A stretch of 64,000 nucleotides of DNA from Hyphomicrobium sp. LHD-15. GTDB lineage: Bacteria; Pseudomonadota; Alphaproteobacteria; Rhizobiales; Hyphomicrobiaceae. Shown piece after piece: positions 45,753 through 57,070 of this stretch (positions are counted from its first letter, which is position 1; every line of letters begins with the position of its first letter). Location: assembly GCF_031157355.1 (NCBI RefSeq), contig NZ_JAVIFT010000002.1, positions 62,001-126,000 on the forward strand, read 5' to 3'. The notes beneath the pieces were generated by a model, which worked only from the letters and a program-made list of their open reading frames with translations, was not told the origin of the DNA and ran no database searches. Position numbers and translations under genes: made by a program.

Positions 45753-46022
45753 CCTATTCTTCTTGCATGGCTCTTCTGACATGGCCCTGACATGGCCCGA
45801 GCGTCCGGCCAGCAGCCGGCGCACTCGTCATCGAACGCCCACCGTCCTCCCGACCGGCAAGCCGCGGGATCCTGCGTCAGGATCCCGCAAAAGTCCCATT
45901 AAAAATAGGATTGGAAACGCGTGTGGTCCAGGGCTGCCCGCTACGGACGCATCCGCAGCCAAGCCCTCGAGCTCCCGCCTGCCGCCATGGCCTCATTGGT
46001 GAGAGCGGCGATTCACGTTTCA

Positions 46023-46138
46023 GGCTTTTCCTGCGCCGCCGATTCACGCCGCGTCCAATGGGGCCGCGACGATCGGAGCGGCTTTTCCTGCGCTGCCGAT
46101 TCACGCCGTGCCTGGTAGGTGGCACGGCGATCGGAGCG
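46023..46138. repeat. Two-copy degenerate tandem repeat, about 57-base period
   Basis: The 29-base segment beginning GGCTTTTCCTGCGC and ending GATTCACGCCG appears at 46023-46051 and at 46080-46108 with a single difference. A second shared block, CGATCGGAGCG, follows each copy. The outer sequence GATTCACG recurs again at 46181. Confidence 0.75.
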
Positions 46139-46186
46139 CGTGGGCCCGAAGCGATCATGGTGGTTTTTAGTAAGATCGATGATTCA

Positions 46187-46213
46187 CGCTTCAGGCTGGT
46201 AAGGCCTGAAGCG
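46187..46213. terminator. Hairpin just downstream of acnA
   Basis: Perfect arms CGCTTCAGGC (46187-46196) and GCCTGAAGCG (46204-46213) with a 7-base loop, 9 bases beyond the acnA stop. No T-run follows, so it may stabilise the 3' end rather than terminate. Confidence 0.5.
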
Positions 46214-46221
46214 ATCATGAT

Positions 46222-48951
<2,730 letters not shown>

Positions 48952-49197
48952 GTTTCTTCTCCTCAAGGCGCGAATTATCTGGTGGTCGCAGACGCGATAT
49001 CGCCTCGCCACCCTTACGCTTGGCGTTATGTAGCCCAGCATGACGCGGGCCAATTACATTTTTGCAGTAGCGAAGCTGGAAGCAAGCCAATTATATAGGC
49101 GACCAAAGTACAGAACTAGCACACTTGTGCTTGTTAATTTTGCAATCCCCTCTATGTCGCAGGCCTTTGCGCGCGAGCGCAAGATCGGGTCGATCAC

Positions 49198-49869
49198 TTG
49201 TTTCTTCATGCTGACAATCTAACCGTCGAGCGCGGATCGAGAACCGTACTTTCAGCCGTGTCTTTCACGGCGAAAGCGGGCGAAGCGCTGCTGCTCGTCG
49301 GGCCCAACGGCGCGGGCAAAACAACGCTCATTCGCACTATCGCCGGGTTCATCGCTCCCTCGGCCGGGACGATCTCCCTCACTGACGACGCCGACACTAA
49401 AGCCGAGTCCAGCGATCGGAATCTGTCGGAGCAGTGCCACTACGTCGGGCATCTCACGGGCGTGAAAGCGAACCTCACCGCCGAGCAGAATCTCACGTTC
49501 TGGGGCGAGTATCTTGGCGGCGATGAAACCGAGCCGATCGCCGATCGCGTTGTCGACGCCCTTTCCGATTTCGGTCTGTCGCGGCTCGCCGACTATCCGG
49601 CAGGATTGCTCTCAGCGGGACAGAAGCGGCGCCTCGGTCTCGCACGCCTCCGCGTTGCAACGCGTCCTATTTGGTTGCTCGACGAGCCGACCGTCTCGCT
49701 CGACGCGGCCTCGACCGAGCTTTTGGCGCGTCTCATCCAACGCCACCTTGCAAACAATGGACTGGTCATCGCGGCGACGCATCTGCCGCTCGGGCTCGAG
49801 CAGCCCGCCTACCTGCGGCTCGGCTCCGCGCCGGAAACCGCGTCATCCGCAAACGACGGTGGCCCATGA
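49198..49869 (+). CDS. ccmA: Heme ABC exporter ATP-binding protein
   Basis: ATPase of the CcmABCD complex that releases holo-CcmE for cytochrome c maturation. Walker A VGPNGAGKTTL, signature LLSAGQKRRLGLARL and Walker B IWLLDEPTVSLD are intact; 223 residues. Only a TTG start (49198) is available in frame and its ribosome site is weak. It overlaps ccmB by four bases (ATGA). Confidence 0.92.
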   Translation: MFLHADNLTVERGSRTVLSAVSFTAKAGEALLLVGPNGAGKTTLIRTIAGFIAPSAGTISLTDDADTKAESSDRNLSEQCHYVGHLTGVKANLTAEQNLTFWGEYLGGDETEPIADRVVDALSDFGLSRLADYPAGLLSAGQKRRLGLARLRVATRPIWLLDEPTVSLDAASTELLARLIQRHLANNGLVIAATHLPLGLEQPAYLRLGSAPETASSANDGGP

Positions 49870-50534
49870 GCGGTTTTCTCGCGCTGCTCAAACGGGATCT
49901 GACGCTTGCGCTCCGGGAAGGATCGGCGCTCGGGACAGCGCTCGGCTTCTTCCTCGTGGTGGTGGCAATGCTGCCGCTCGGGCTCGGTCCCGATCTCAAA
50001 CTGCTTTCACGGATCGCGCCGGGCGTCTTGTGGATCGCGCTGCTGCTCGCGGCGCTGCTGTCTCTGCCGCGCCTGTTCGAGGCCGATCACGAGGACGGAT
50101 CGCTCGAAGTGATGGCAACCGCACCGCTGCCGCTCGAGCTGGCGGTGGCCGCCAAGGCGCTCGCCCATTGGATCTCGACCGGCATTCCGCTCGCGCTGAT
50201 GGCGCCGGTGCTCGGGATCATGCTCAACCTCGATATTACGCTCACGCCCGCGCTGGTCGCCACCATGCTGGCCGGAACCCCGGCCATCAGCTTTCTCGGC
50301 AGTGTCGGCGCCGCATTGACGCTGAAGGCCCGCCGCGGGGGCCTGCTGTTGGCCCTGCTGGTGCTGCCGCTCTACATTCCGACCCTGATTTTCGGCATTT
50401 CGGCCATAGGCTTCGCAAATCTCGGGCAGGACGGCTTCGGCGCTTCGCTGATGATCCTTGGCGCGATTTCTCTGGCCTCGATCGCTGCCGCCCCGGTTGC
50501 AGCGGCGGCCGCGCTGCGGCTTCAGATGTCGTAA
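49866..50534 (+). CDS. ccmB: Heme exporter protein CcmB
   Basis: 222-residue six-helix membrane partner of CcmA. SGFLALLKRDLTLALREGS at the start and LPRLFEADHEDGSLEVMATAPLPLE are typical. ATG 49866 overlaps the ccmA stop. A GCCGCGTT/AACGCGGC hairpin (50556-50595) lies in the 104-base gap before ccmC. Confidence 0.93.
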   Translation: MSGFLALLKRDLTLALREGSALGTALGFFLVVVAMLPLGLGPDLKLLSRIAPGVLWIALLLAALLSLPRLFEADHEDGSLEVMATAPLPLELAVAAKALAHWISTGIPLALMAPVLGIMLNLDITLTPALVATMLAGTPAISFLGSVGAALTLKARRGGLLLALLVLPLYIPTLIFGISAIGFANLGQDGFGASLMILGAISLASIAAAPVAAAAALRLQMS

Positions 50535-50638
50535 CGATGCCGAGAGCCTGAAATTGCCGCGTTCGTCAGCGACCGTTACGGTTGTTTAACGCGGCGGCAC
50601 TGGGAAAAACGGTTTCCACAGGCCGACAACCCCACTAA

Positions 50639-51403
50639 ATGACACCCATGCAAACGCTGACCCAACGCCTCGCCAATCCGACCCGGTTCATGGAACTGTC
50701 TCGCGCGCTCCTGCCGTGGGTTTCCGCGGGCGCCGCGCTGTTCATCCTCTATGCGATGTACCTCGTGTTCTTCGTAGCGCCGCCCGACTATCAGCAGGGC
50801 GAGACCGTCAAGATCATGTACATCCACGTGCCGTCGGCGTGGCTCGCGCTGATGAGCTATTCGCTGATCGCGCTGTCGAGCTTCGGACTTCTGGTTTTCC
50901 GCCATCCACTGGCCGACGTGTCAGCCAAAGCCGCCGCGCCGCTCGGCGCCGCGTTCACGCTTTGCGCGCTGATTACGGGATCGCTGTGGGGCAAGCCGAT
51001 GTGGGGCACCTATTGGGTGTGGGACGCGCGTCTCACCTCGGTGCTGATCCTGTTTTTCCTCTATCTCGGGCTGATCGCGCTGCGTTCGTCGCTCGAGGAC
51101 GAGGCGCTCGCCGGCAAGCTCACCGCCGTGCTCGCGCTGGTCGGCGTCGCGATCCTTCCCATCATCAAATTCTCGGTCGACTGGTGGAACACGCTGCACC
51201 AGCCTTCGACCGGCTTTACATCCTCGGTCGACCCGAGCATGCGCACGCCACTCCTGCTTTCCGCGATCGGCTTCACGCTGTTGTTCTTCGCGCTGCATCT
51301 CAAGGCGATGCAGAACGAGATTCTGAGACGGCGGGTCAAGTCGCTGCGCCTTGCCGAGGTCGAGCGCGGCGAGCGGACCTTCGCCGAGCGGGCGGGGGGC
51401 TAG
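50639..51403 (+). CDS. ccmC: Heme exporter protein CcmC
   Basis: 254-residue six-helix heme-handling protein. The WWD signature GTYWVWDARLTS and the two heme-ligand histidine regions (IHVPSAW, WWNTLHQPS) are present. It loads heme onto CcmE. Start at 50639, with a second in-frame ATG three codons on. ccmD follows four bases after its stop. Confidence 0.95.
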   Translation: MTPMQTLTQRLANPTRFMELSRALLPWVSAGAALFILYAMYLVFFVAPPDYQQGETVKIMYIHVPSAWLALMSYSLIALSSFGLLVFRHPLADVSAKAAAPLGAAFTLCALITGSLWGKPMWGTYWVWDARLTSVLILFFLYLGLIALRSSLEDEALAGKLTAVLALVGVAILPIIKFSVDWWNTLHQPSTGFTSSVDPSMRTPLLLSAIGFTLLFFALHLKAMQNEILRRRVKSLRLAEVERGERTFAERAGG

Positions 51404-51407
51404 CGCC

Positions 51408-51584
51408 ATGGATCTCGGACCGCACGCGGCTTTCATCTGGGCGTCTTACGGGACGTTTGCTCTCATCATCGGCGCGATCATCGGCTGGACCCTGTTCGAT
51501 GGCTGGCGGCAAACCAAGGCCTTGTCGGATGCCGACAGGCGCGGCCTCAAGCGGCGTTCCGCCAGCGCCGATACCAGAGACTGA
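51408..51584 (+). CDS. ccmD: Heme exporter protein CcmD
   Basis: Small (58-residue) single-pass membrane protein: MDLGPHAAFIWASYGTF then a hydrophobic helix and a basic end, as in CcmD. It stabilises CcmE with CcmABC. Start at 51408 follows the ccmC stop (TAGCGCCATG). ccmG begins six bases after its stop. Confidence 0.9.
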   Translation: MDLGPHAAFIWASYGTFALIIGAIIGWTLFDGWRQTKALSDADRRGLKRRSASADTRD

Positions 51585-51590
51585 GCAGCT

Positions 51591-52202
51591 ATGACCCTTG
51601 ATCCGAATGCCAGCGGTGCCGCAACCGCTTCTGCCAGCAAGCGACGGGGCTGGGTCGCGGTTCCGCTCGCTCTCTTTCTTCTCATGGTCGGACTTTTCGC
51701 GTTCGGGCTGACCGGCGATCCCACGAAATTGCCTTCCGCGCTGATCGGGCGGGCGGTGCCGCAGACGGATTTTCCCGCGCTCGAAGGGCTCATCTCGAAC
51801 GGCCAGCCGGCACCCGGTTTCCATGCCGCCGATCTCGCCAAGGGCCGCGTTTCCGTCGTCAATTTCTGGGCGTCGTGGTGCGCACCGTGCATCGAGGAGC
51901 ATCCGCTGCTCATCGCCCTCAAGGAACGTACGGGCGTCGATATCTACGGCGTCAACTACAAGGATCAGGCAGAAGCGGGCCGCCGCTTCCTCGGCCGCTA
52001 CGGCAATCCGTTCACGGCGGTCGGAACCGACCAGGCCGGCCGCAACGCCATCGAGTGGGGCGTTTACGGAATGCCGGAAACCTTCGTGATCAACGGCGAA
52101 GGCAAGATCGCCTACAAGCACGTCGGCCCGATCTCGGAGGAGAGCCTCGAGCGGCAGCTTATGCCGGCGATCGAGAAGGCGCGGGGCGGAAGCAAGCCCT
52201 AG
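51591..52202 (+). CDS. ccmG: Thiol:disulphide interchange protein CcmG/DsbE
   Basis: 203 residues: signal-anchor helix (about 21-41), then a thioredoxin fold with WASWCAPC (C97, C100) and the CcmG marker GVYGMPETFVI. It reduces apocytochrome c before heme ligation. It follows ccmD at once. ccmE, ccmF, ccmH and ccmI are not in the window. Confidence 0.94.
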   Translation: MTLDPNASGAATASASKRRGWVAVPLALFLLMVGLFAFGLTGDPTKLPSALIGRAVPQTDFPALEGLISNGQPAPGFHAADLAKGRVSVVNFWASWCAPCIEEHPLLIALKERTGVDIYGVNYKDQAEAGRRFLGRYGNPFTAVGTDQAGRNAIEWGVYGMPETFVINGEGKIAYKHVGPISEESLERQLMPAIEKARGGSKP

Positions 52203-52227
52203 AGCTTGCCCCCTCTAGCTCGTCCGT

Positions 52228-52866
52228 TCAGAGCGGGAAGAACTCGCCGCGCGAATGGTTCAGAACGCTCAGCGTGCCCGAAGCGATTTCGAAATAGGCG
52301 CCGTGCAGCGACAGGCGGCCCTTGTCTTCCTCGTTCTTCACGAAGGGGAAGGTCCGAAGGTTCCTGATGGAGTTCTTGATGCCCTCCAGCTCGAGCATCT
52401 TCAGCTTCTCGGCCTGAGGCGCCATCTGGTGAGCCGACAGCACGCGCAGGCGCGCGTCGTCCAGCATCGACATCCAGCGCGAGATGAACATGGCCTCGGT
52501 CTGGATGGCAGCGCTCTGGTCGAGAGCCGCCTTGACGCCGCCGCAGCTGGAATGACCCATGATGATGATGTGCTTCACGCGCAGGTTCATGACGGCGAAC
52601 TCGATCGCCGTCGACACGCCGTGATACTTGCCGCCCGTCTCATAGGGCGGAACGAGATTGGCGACGTTGCGGACCACGAACATCTCGCCCGGCATGGCGG
52701 TGAAGATCGTTTCTGGATCGACGCGGCTGTCGCAGCACGAGATGAGCATCACCTCCGGGCTCTGCCCGTAGGTGGCTAGCTCTTCATACTGATCGGCATT
52801 GGGAACGAAATGGCGATGCTTGAAGCGGCGGAAGCGATCGACGAGTTTTTCCGGGAAGCTTGACAT
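52228..52866 (-). CDS. Beta-class carbonic anhydrase
   Basis: A 212-residue cytosolic zinc enzyme that interconverts CO2 and bicarbonate. Zinc ligands are C44 (SCCDSR, with D46-S47-R48 of the catalytic dyad), H105 and C108 (GHSSCGG). C45 beside C44 is unusual but not a ligand. It converges on ccmG and is divergent from the SulP gene 311 bases away, which suggests a bicarbonate-supply pair. Confidence 0.94.
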   Translation of the reverse strand: MSSFPEKLVDRFRRFKHRHFVPNADQYEELATYGQSPEVMLISCCDSRVDPETIFTAMPGEMFVVRNVANLVPPYETGGKYHGVSTAIEFAVMNLRVKHIIIMGHSSCGGVKAALDQSAAIQTEAMFISRWMSMLDDARLRVLSAHQMAPQAEKLKMLELEGIKNSIRNLRTFPFVKNEEDKGRLSLHGAYFEIASGTLSVLNHSRGEFFPL

Positions 52867-53176
52867 GCGGTTTCGCCCAAAAAGGATGGTCTGAAAATCT
52901 GAAGCGGCCGACCACGAAGCAGGCCGCCAGCCCCGTGTTTTATCCTAAGCGCGATCCGGCGCGAGTATGCAATCGTCGCACCCTCACCTCACAAAAAAGA
53001 CAGCAACCTCTGACCACCCGCAGTGGTTACATGGAAGCATTATAGATTTCTTCCAGTTGCGAGCAGGCAAACCAAAAGATATCGTCGCCGCACTAAGAAA
53101 TCAGGGCCCAGTAGAATAACAATCGGCCCAAGATGGGGGGACGCCGGCCGGAACCCCGGTCTGGCGCATAATCTAT
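52867..53176. other. Divergent intergenic region between carbonic anhydrase and SulP genes
   Basis: 310 bases, AT-richer in its right half; no clear hairpin, repeat or ORF. It should hold both promoters. Confidence 0.5.
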
Positions 53177-54724
53177 ATGGAAACCAAGGTTTCGACTTCG
53201 TCGTACGGACGCGACTTGCTCGCCTCCGTCGTGGTGTTTCTGGTGGCTTTGCCGTTGTGCATGGGCATTGCCATCGCATCCGGCCTGCCGCCTACGGCGG
53301 GCATCATCACCGGAATCATCGGCGGCATCGTCGTCGGTTTTCTGGCCGGCTCGCCTCTCCAGGTCAGCGGCCCCGCCGCCGGTCTTACCGTCTTGGTGCT
53401 TCAACTCGTACAGCAGCACGGACCCGAGATGCTGGGCGTGATCGTGCTGTTCGCCGGCCTCCTGCAGCTGGCCGCCGGCGTCTTCAAGCTTGGCCAATGG
53501 TTTCGCGCCGTCTCGCCGGCAGTGATCCACGGAATGCTGGTCGGCATCGGCGTGCTCATTCTCGCCTCCCAGTTCCACGTGATGCTCGACCAGAAGCCGA
53601 TCGGAACCGGCATCGAGAACCTCGCCGGAATCCCCGGGGCGATCTGGAGCGCGATCAGCACTGGCGACAAGCATTTTACGGCGGGGCTGGTCGGAGTGCT
53701 GACGGTCGCGACCATCTTCGGCTGGGGAAGCTACGCGCCGAAATCCATCAAGATCATTCCCGCGCCCCTCGTCGGCGTCCTCGTCGGCATGATCGCCGCG
53801 GCCGTTCTGCATCTCGACATCAACTACGTGAACGTGCCGGACAACATCTGGTCCGTCACGATCTTCCCGACGCCGGAACGCCTCTTGCGGATCTTCGAGC
53901 CCGCCATCCTGATCGGCGCGATTTCGATCGCGTTCATCGCGAGTGCCGAAACGCTGCTCTGTGCGACGGCCGTCGACCAGATGCATAGCGGCCCGCGCAC
54001 CAAATACGACAGGGAGCTTTCGGCCCAAGGCGTCGGCAACGCGATCTGCGGCGTGCTCGGCGTGCTGCCGATGACCGGCGTCATCGTGCGTTCGAGCGCC
54101 AACGTCGAAGCCGGCGCCGTCAGCCGCAACTCCGCGATCTTCCACGGCGTCTGGCTGCTCGTGTTTGCCAGCCTCTTGCCGTTCACCCTGCGCTACGTGC
54201 CGGTCTCGGCGCTGGCCGGCGTGCTGGTCTTCACCGGCTACAAGCTCGCCTATCCGAAGATCGTGCCCGCGCTTTTGAAGTTCGGCCAGGGCGAGGTGAT
54301 CATCTTCGCCGTCACGGTGGCGACGATCGTGCTCACCGATCTCCTGAAGGGCGTCGTGCTCGGCCTCGTGCTGTCGCTGTTCAAGCTGCTTTATGCATTC
54401 TCGCACCTGGTGATCCGCAAGGTCGAGAACACGCAGGACAACCGCGTGGATCTGCATCTCACCGGCTCGGCAACCTTCATCCGGCTGCCGACGCTGGCTT
54501 CCACGCTCGAAGGGCTGAAGCCCAACGCGCATGTCCACGTGCATGTCGACGAGCTCGACTACATCGATCACGCCTGCATCGATCTTTTGACGAGCTGGGA
54601 TCGGCAACACAAGGCCAGCGGAGGATCGCTCGAGATCGAGTGGGAGAACCTCACCCAGAAATACAAGAACCGCACGGCGGCGACCTTCCGCGCGGCTCAC
54701 GAAGCCGCCCGCAACGGATCCTGA
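53177..54724 (+). CDS. SulP family inorganic anion transporter
   Basis: A 515-residue polytopic protein with about eleven helices, starting SSYGRDLLASVVVFLVALPLC and holding the SulP signature SGPAAGLTVLV. The C-terminal 85 residues form a STAS domain (LHLTGSATFIRLPTL, HVHVDELDYIDHACIDLL). Substrate may be bicarbonate or sulphate. It is adjacent to the carbonic anhydrase gene, which favours bicarbonate. The start has no strong ribosome site (CATAATCTAT before ATG). Confidence 0.85.
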   Translation: METKVSTSSYGRDLLASVVVFLVALPLCMGIAIASGLPPTAGIITGIIGGIVVGFLAGSPLQVSGPAAGLTVLVLQLVQQHGPEMLGVIVLFAGLLQLAAGVFKLGQWFRAVSPAVIHGMLVGIGVLILASQFHVMLDQKPIGTGIENLAGIPGAIWSAISTGDKHFTAGLVGVLTVATIFGWGSYAPKSIKIIPAPLVGVLVGMIAAAVLHLDINYVNVPDNIWSVTIFPTPERLLRIFEPAILIGAISIAFIASAETLLCATAVDQMHSGPRTKYDRELSAQGVGNAICGVLGVLPMTGVIVRSSANVEAGAVSRNSAIFHGVWLLVFASLLPFTLRYVPVSALAGVLVFTGYKLAYPKIVPALLKFGQGEVIIFAVTVATIVLTDLLKGVVLGLVLSLFKLLYAFSHLVIRKVENTQDNRVDLHLTGSATFIRLPTLASTLEGLKPNAHVHVHVDELDYIDHACIDLLTSWDRQHKASGGSLEIEWENLTQKYKNRTAATFRAAHEAARNGS

Positions 54725-54743
54725 CGAAACACGAAGCAGACGT

Positions 54744-54780
54744 AAAACGCGCGCCGGACCCATCCGGCGCGCGTTTTTTT
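54744..54780. terminator. Strong intrinsic terminator after the SulP gene
   Basis: ACGCGCGCCGGA (54747-54758) pairs with TCCGGCGCGCGT (54763-54774), loop CCCA, followed by TTTTTTT. The left flank AAAA lets it serve the convergent nhaA gene as well. Confidence 0.93.
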
Positions 54781-54797
54781 GTTCCAAATTCGTTAGC

Positions 54798-56000
54798 TCA
54801 GCGCCCCGACAGGAAGGGCGCGGGCCGGGCGTATTTCAGGATCAGATATCCGACGAGCGCTGCCACGACCGAGCCCGAGAGCACGCCGATGCGGATGTCG
54901 GCCGCTTTCTCCGGCCCCGGGAAGGCGAGCATTCCGATAAACAGGCTCATGGTGAAGCCGATACCCGCCAGGACGGCGACGCCGAATACCTGCGTCCATG
55001 AACTCCCCTCGGGCCGCGACCCTGCGCCTAAAGCGATCGCAAGCCAGGTGAAGGAAAAGACACCGACGGTTTTGCCGACGAGCAAGCCCAGAGCGATGCC
55101 GAGCGGAATCGGGCTCATCAGCTTGTCGAGCGTCAGGCCTGCAAGCGAAACGCCGGCGTTGGCGAACGCGAACGCGGGCAGGACGCCGAAGTTGACCCAG
55201 GGATGCAGGCTCTCCTGAAGCTTCGACGCAAGCGACTCGGACTTCGACAGCCGCCCTTCGCCGGCGAGCGGCGTCAACGGAATGGCAAACGCCGTGACCA
55301 CGCCCGCGAGCGTGGCGTGTACGCCCGACTTCAGCACGCAGAGCCATACGAAAATACCGACCAGCACATAGGCGGCGGTGCGCGTCACGCCACGGCTATT
55401 CAGAACGGCGAGCGCCAAAACACCGACGGCGGCGAGCGAGAGCGCCGTCAACGACAGGCCCGAGGTGTAGAAGATCGCGATGATCAGGATCGCGCCGAGG
55501 TCGTCGATGATAGCAAGCGCTAAAAGGAAGATCTTGAGCGAGGGCGGAATGCGGGAGCCGACCAGCGCCAGCACGCCGACGGCAAAGGCGATATCGGTCG
55601 CCGTCGGAATCGCCCAGCCGGCAAGGGCTGACGGGTCCTCGCGGTTGATGGCGTAATAAATGAGCGCCGGCACGATCATGCCGCCCAGCGCCCCGATCGC
55701 GGGCAACGCCGCCTGCTTCAGCGTCGAAAGCTCGCCTTCGATCAACTCGCGCTTGATCTCGAGACCAACGTGGAAAAAGAAGATGGCCATCAGGCCGTCG
55801 TTGATCCAGTGCAGGAGGTTCTTGTCGATCTCCAGCGCGCCGACGCGGATCGTCACCGGGGTATCGAGGAGCGCGCCGTAAAGTGTGGCCAACGCCGAAT
55901 TGGCGAGCACGAGAGCCAGCACCGCCGCGAACAACAGCATGATGCCGCCGGACGCTTCGTGATGAACGAATTCCAGCGCGCCGCGCAGTTTTCTGACCAT
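54798..56000 (-). CDS. nhaA: Na+/H+ antiporter NhaA
   Basis: 400 residues, about twelve helices. NhaA-specific blocks: FVHHEASGGIMLLFAA, HWINDGLMAIFFFHVGLEIKRE, PTATDIAFAVGVLALVG and LAIIDDLGAI with the two ion-binding aspartates. Start at ATG 56000, with AAGGGG upstream; the longer frame to 56042 is rejected. It exchanges Na+ for protons, and protects from salt and alkaline stress. Confidence 0.95.
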   Translation of the reverse strand: MVRKLRGALEFVHHEASGGIMLLFAAVLALVLANSALATLYGALLDTPVTIRVGALEIDKNLLHWINDGLMAIFFFHVGLEIKRELIEGELSTLKQAALPAIGALGGMIVPALIYYAINREDPSALAGWAIPTATDIAFAVGVLALVGSRIPPSLKIFLLALAIIDDLGAILIIAIFYTSGLSLTALSLAAVGVLALAVLNSRGVTRTAAYVLVGIFVWLCVLKSGVHATLAGVVTAFAIPLTPLAGEGRLSKSESLASKLQESLHPWVNFGVLPAFAFANAGVSLAGLTLDKLMSPIPLGIALGLLVGKTVGVFSFTWLAIALGAGSRPEGSSWTQVFGVAVLAGIGFTMSLFIGMLAFPGPEKAADIRIGVLSGSVVAALVGYLILKYARPAPFLSGR

Positions 56001-56055
56001 CTCGACCCCTTCGTCTTTCCGGTGCCTGCTTCTGTGGCGCATCCCGGATGGACGG

Positions 56056-56895
56056 TCAACTTAGCCCAGCGGCGAGATTTTCGACGTTCAACGGCGGCGC
56101 CCCGTGCCACGGTGAAAGGCCAGAGAGATCCAGCTCGTCCGAGCCGCGACTTCGTTCGATCACAGCCTTGACGCCTGCTGCCGCCGAAGCCGCGCAGGCC
56201 AGCGGACCAGAGGACGCCTTCAACGTCTCAGCGACGAACAAGGCCGTCAGGAGATCGCCGGTGCCATGGGGCACGTCGGTTTCGACCGGCACGGCGCAGA
56301 CGCCGGCCTCATCGGGCGTAACAACGACGTTGCCCAGGCGGTTGCCCCGAAGCGGCACCGAGCTCGTCAGGACGACGGGCACGGGAAGCGCCCGCGCGGC
56401 AGAGGCCACATCGTCTAGCGTCTCGACGGTACGGCCCGATAGAAAGCCCAATTCGAACAGGTTCGGCTTGATGTGGGTGGCCTTGGGCATCAGACGATCG
56501 CGAACCGCTTCGGCGACGGCCTTCGGGACGTAAAGCCCTTCCAAGCGATCTCCCAGCACGGGGTCGCAGACGATCAGCGCGTCGGAGCGAAGCGTGCGCA
56601 CGCGGTCGATCAGCGCTTCCGTCAGCCCCACGTGCTCGGGGCTTGGAAAGAAGCCTGTCAGCACGGCGCTCACCTGGCTCAGCCAGCCGTTTTTGTCCAA
56701 GGCATCGAACATGGCAGAGAAGGTGTCGACGGACACCGGTCCGCCGCCCGTGTGGCGATGGCCGAGATGGTTGGAGAGCAGGACGGTCGGGCAGGCGATC
56801 ACCTCGTGCCCCATCCTTTCCAAGGCCGGCACCACCGCCCGCAGACCGACCGAGCCGCGCGCAACGAACGACGAAATTGCAATGATGGTTGCCAT
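56056..56895 (-). CDS. pdxY: Pyridoxal kinase family protein
   Basis: 279-residue ribokinase-fold enzyme that phosphorylates pyridoxal. IIAISSFVARGSVGLRA matches the B6 kinase start, IVCDPVLGD and the catalytic GTGD (PHGTGDLLTALFV) are intact. Start at ATG 56895 behind GAGGAGAGAG. A single-gene unit, 55 bases from nhaA on the same strand. PdxY against PdxK cannot be settled by eye. Confidence 0.87.
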   Translation of the reverse strand: MATIIAISSFVARGSVGLRAVVPALERMGHEVIACPTVLLSNHLGHRHTGGGPVSVDTFSAMFDALDKNGWLSQVSAVLTGFFPSPEHVGLTEALIDRVRTLRSDALIVCDPVLGDRLEGLYVPKAVAEAVRDRLMPKATHIKPNLFELGFLSGRTVETLDDVASAARALPVPVVLTSSVPLRGNRLGNVVVTPDEAGVCAVPVETDVPHGTGDLLTALFVAETLKASSGPLACAASAAAGVKAVIERSRGSDELDLSGLSPWHGAPPLNVENLAAGLS

Positions 56896-57070
56896 CTCTC
56901 TCCTCGCGCGCCCTCGCTGCAGCGGCATCCACTTCGGGTTGTTGTGATAGCCGGGATCGGCGCCTTAACCAGAGAAATCCTACCAACTGAACGTTAGTCG
57001 CGCTTGTCGGGTCGTTGCTTTGCATTACTGTTGCAATGCAGCATAATCAAAATTCATAAAGGCTCGCCCC

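Larger units (their letters stand above)
45753..46221. other. 469-base intergenic region with tandem repeat and hairpin
   Basis: Lies between the DUF1223 start and the acnA stop. No credible ORF. It contains a degenerate tandem repeat (46023-46138) and a perfect 10-bp hairpin (46187-46213), listed separately. The motif GAAGCGATCATG recurs at 46148 and 46208. Confidence 0.6.

Noticed and set aside
49040-49222. 60-codon ORF upstream of ccmA
   Set aside because: Lies in the acnA-ccmA promoter gap, overlaps the ccmA start and lacks a ribosome site.
53093-54787. 564-codon minus-strand ORF opposite the SulP gene
   Set aside because: Shadow frame with Asp/Arg/His-rich composition and no family features.
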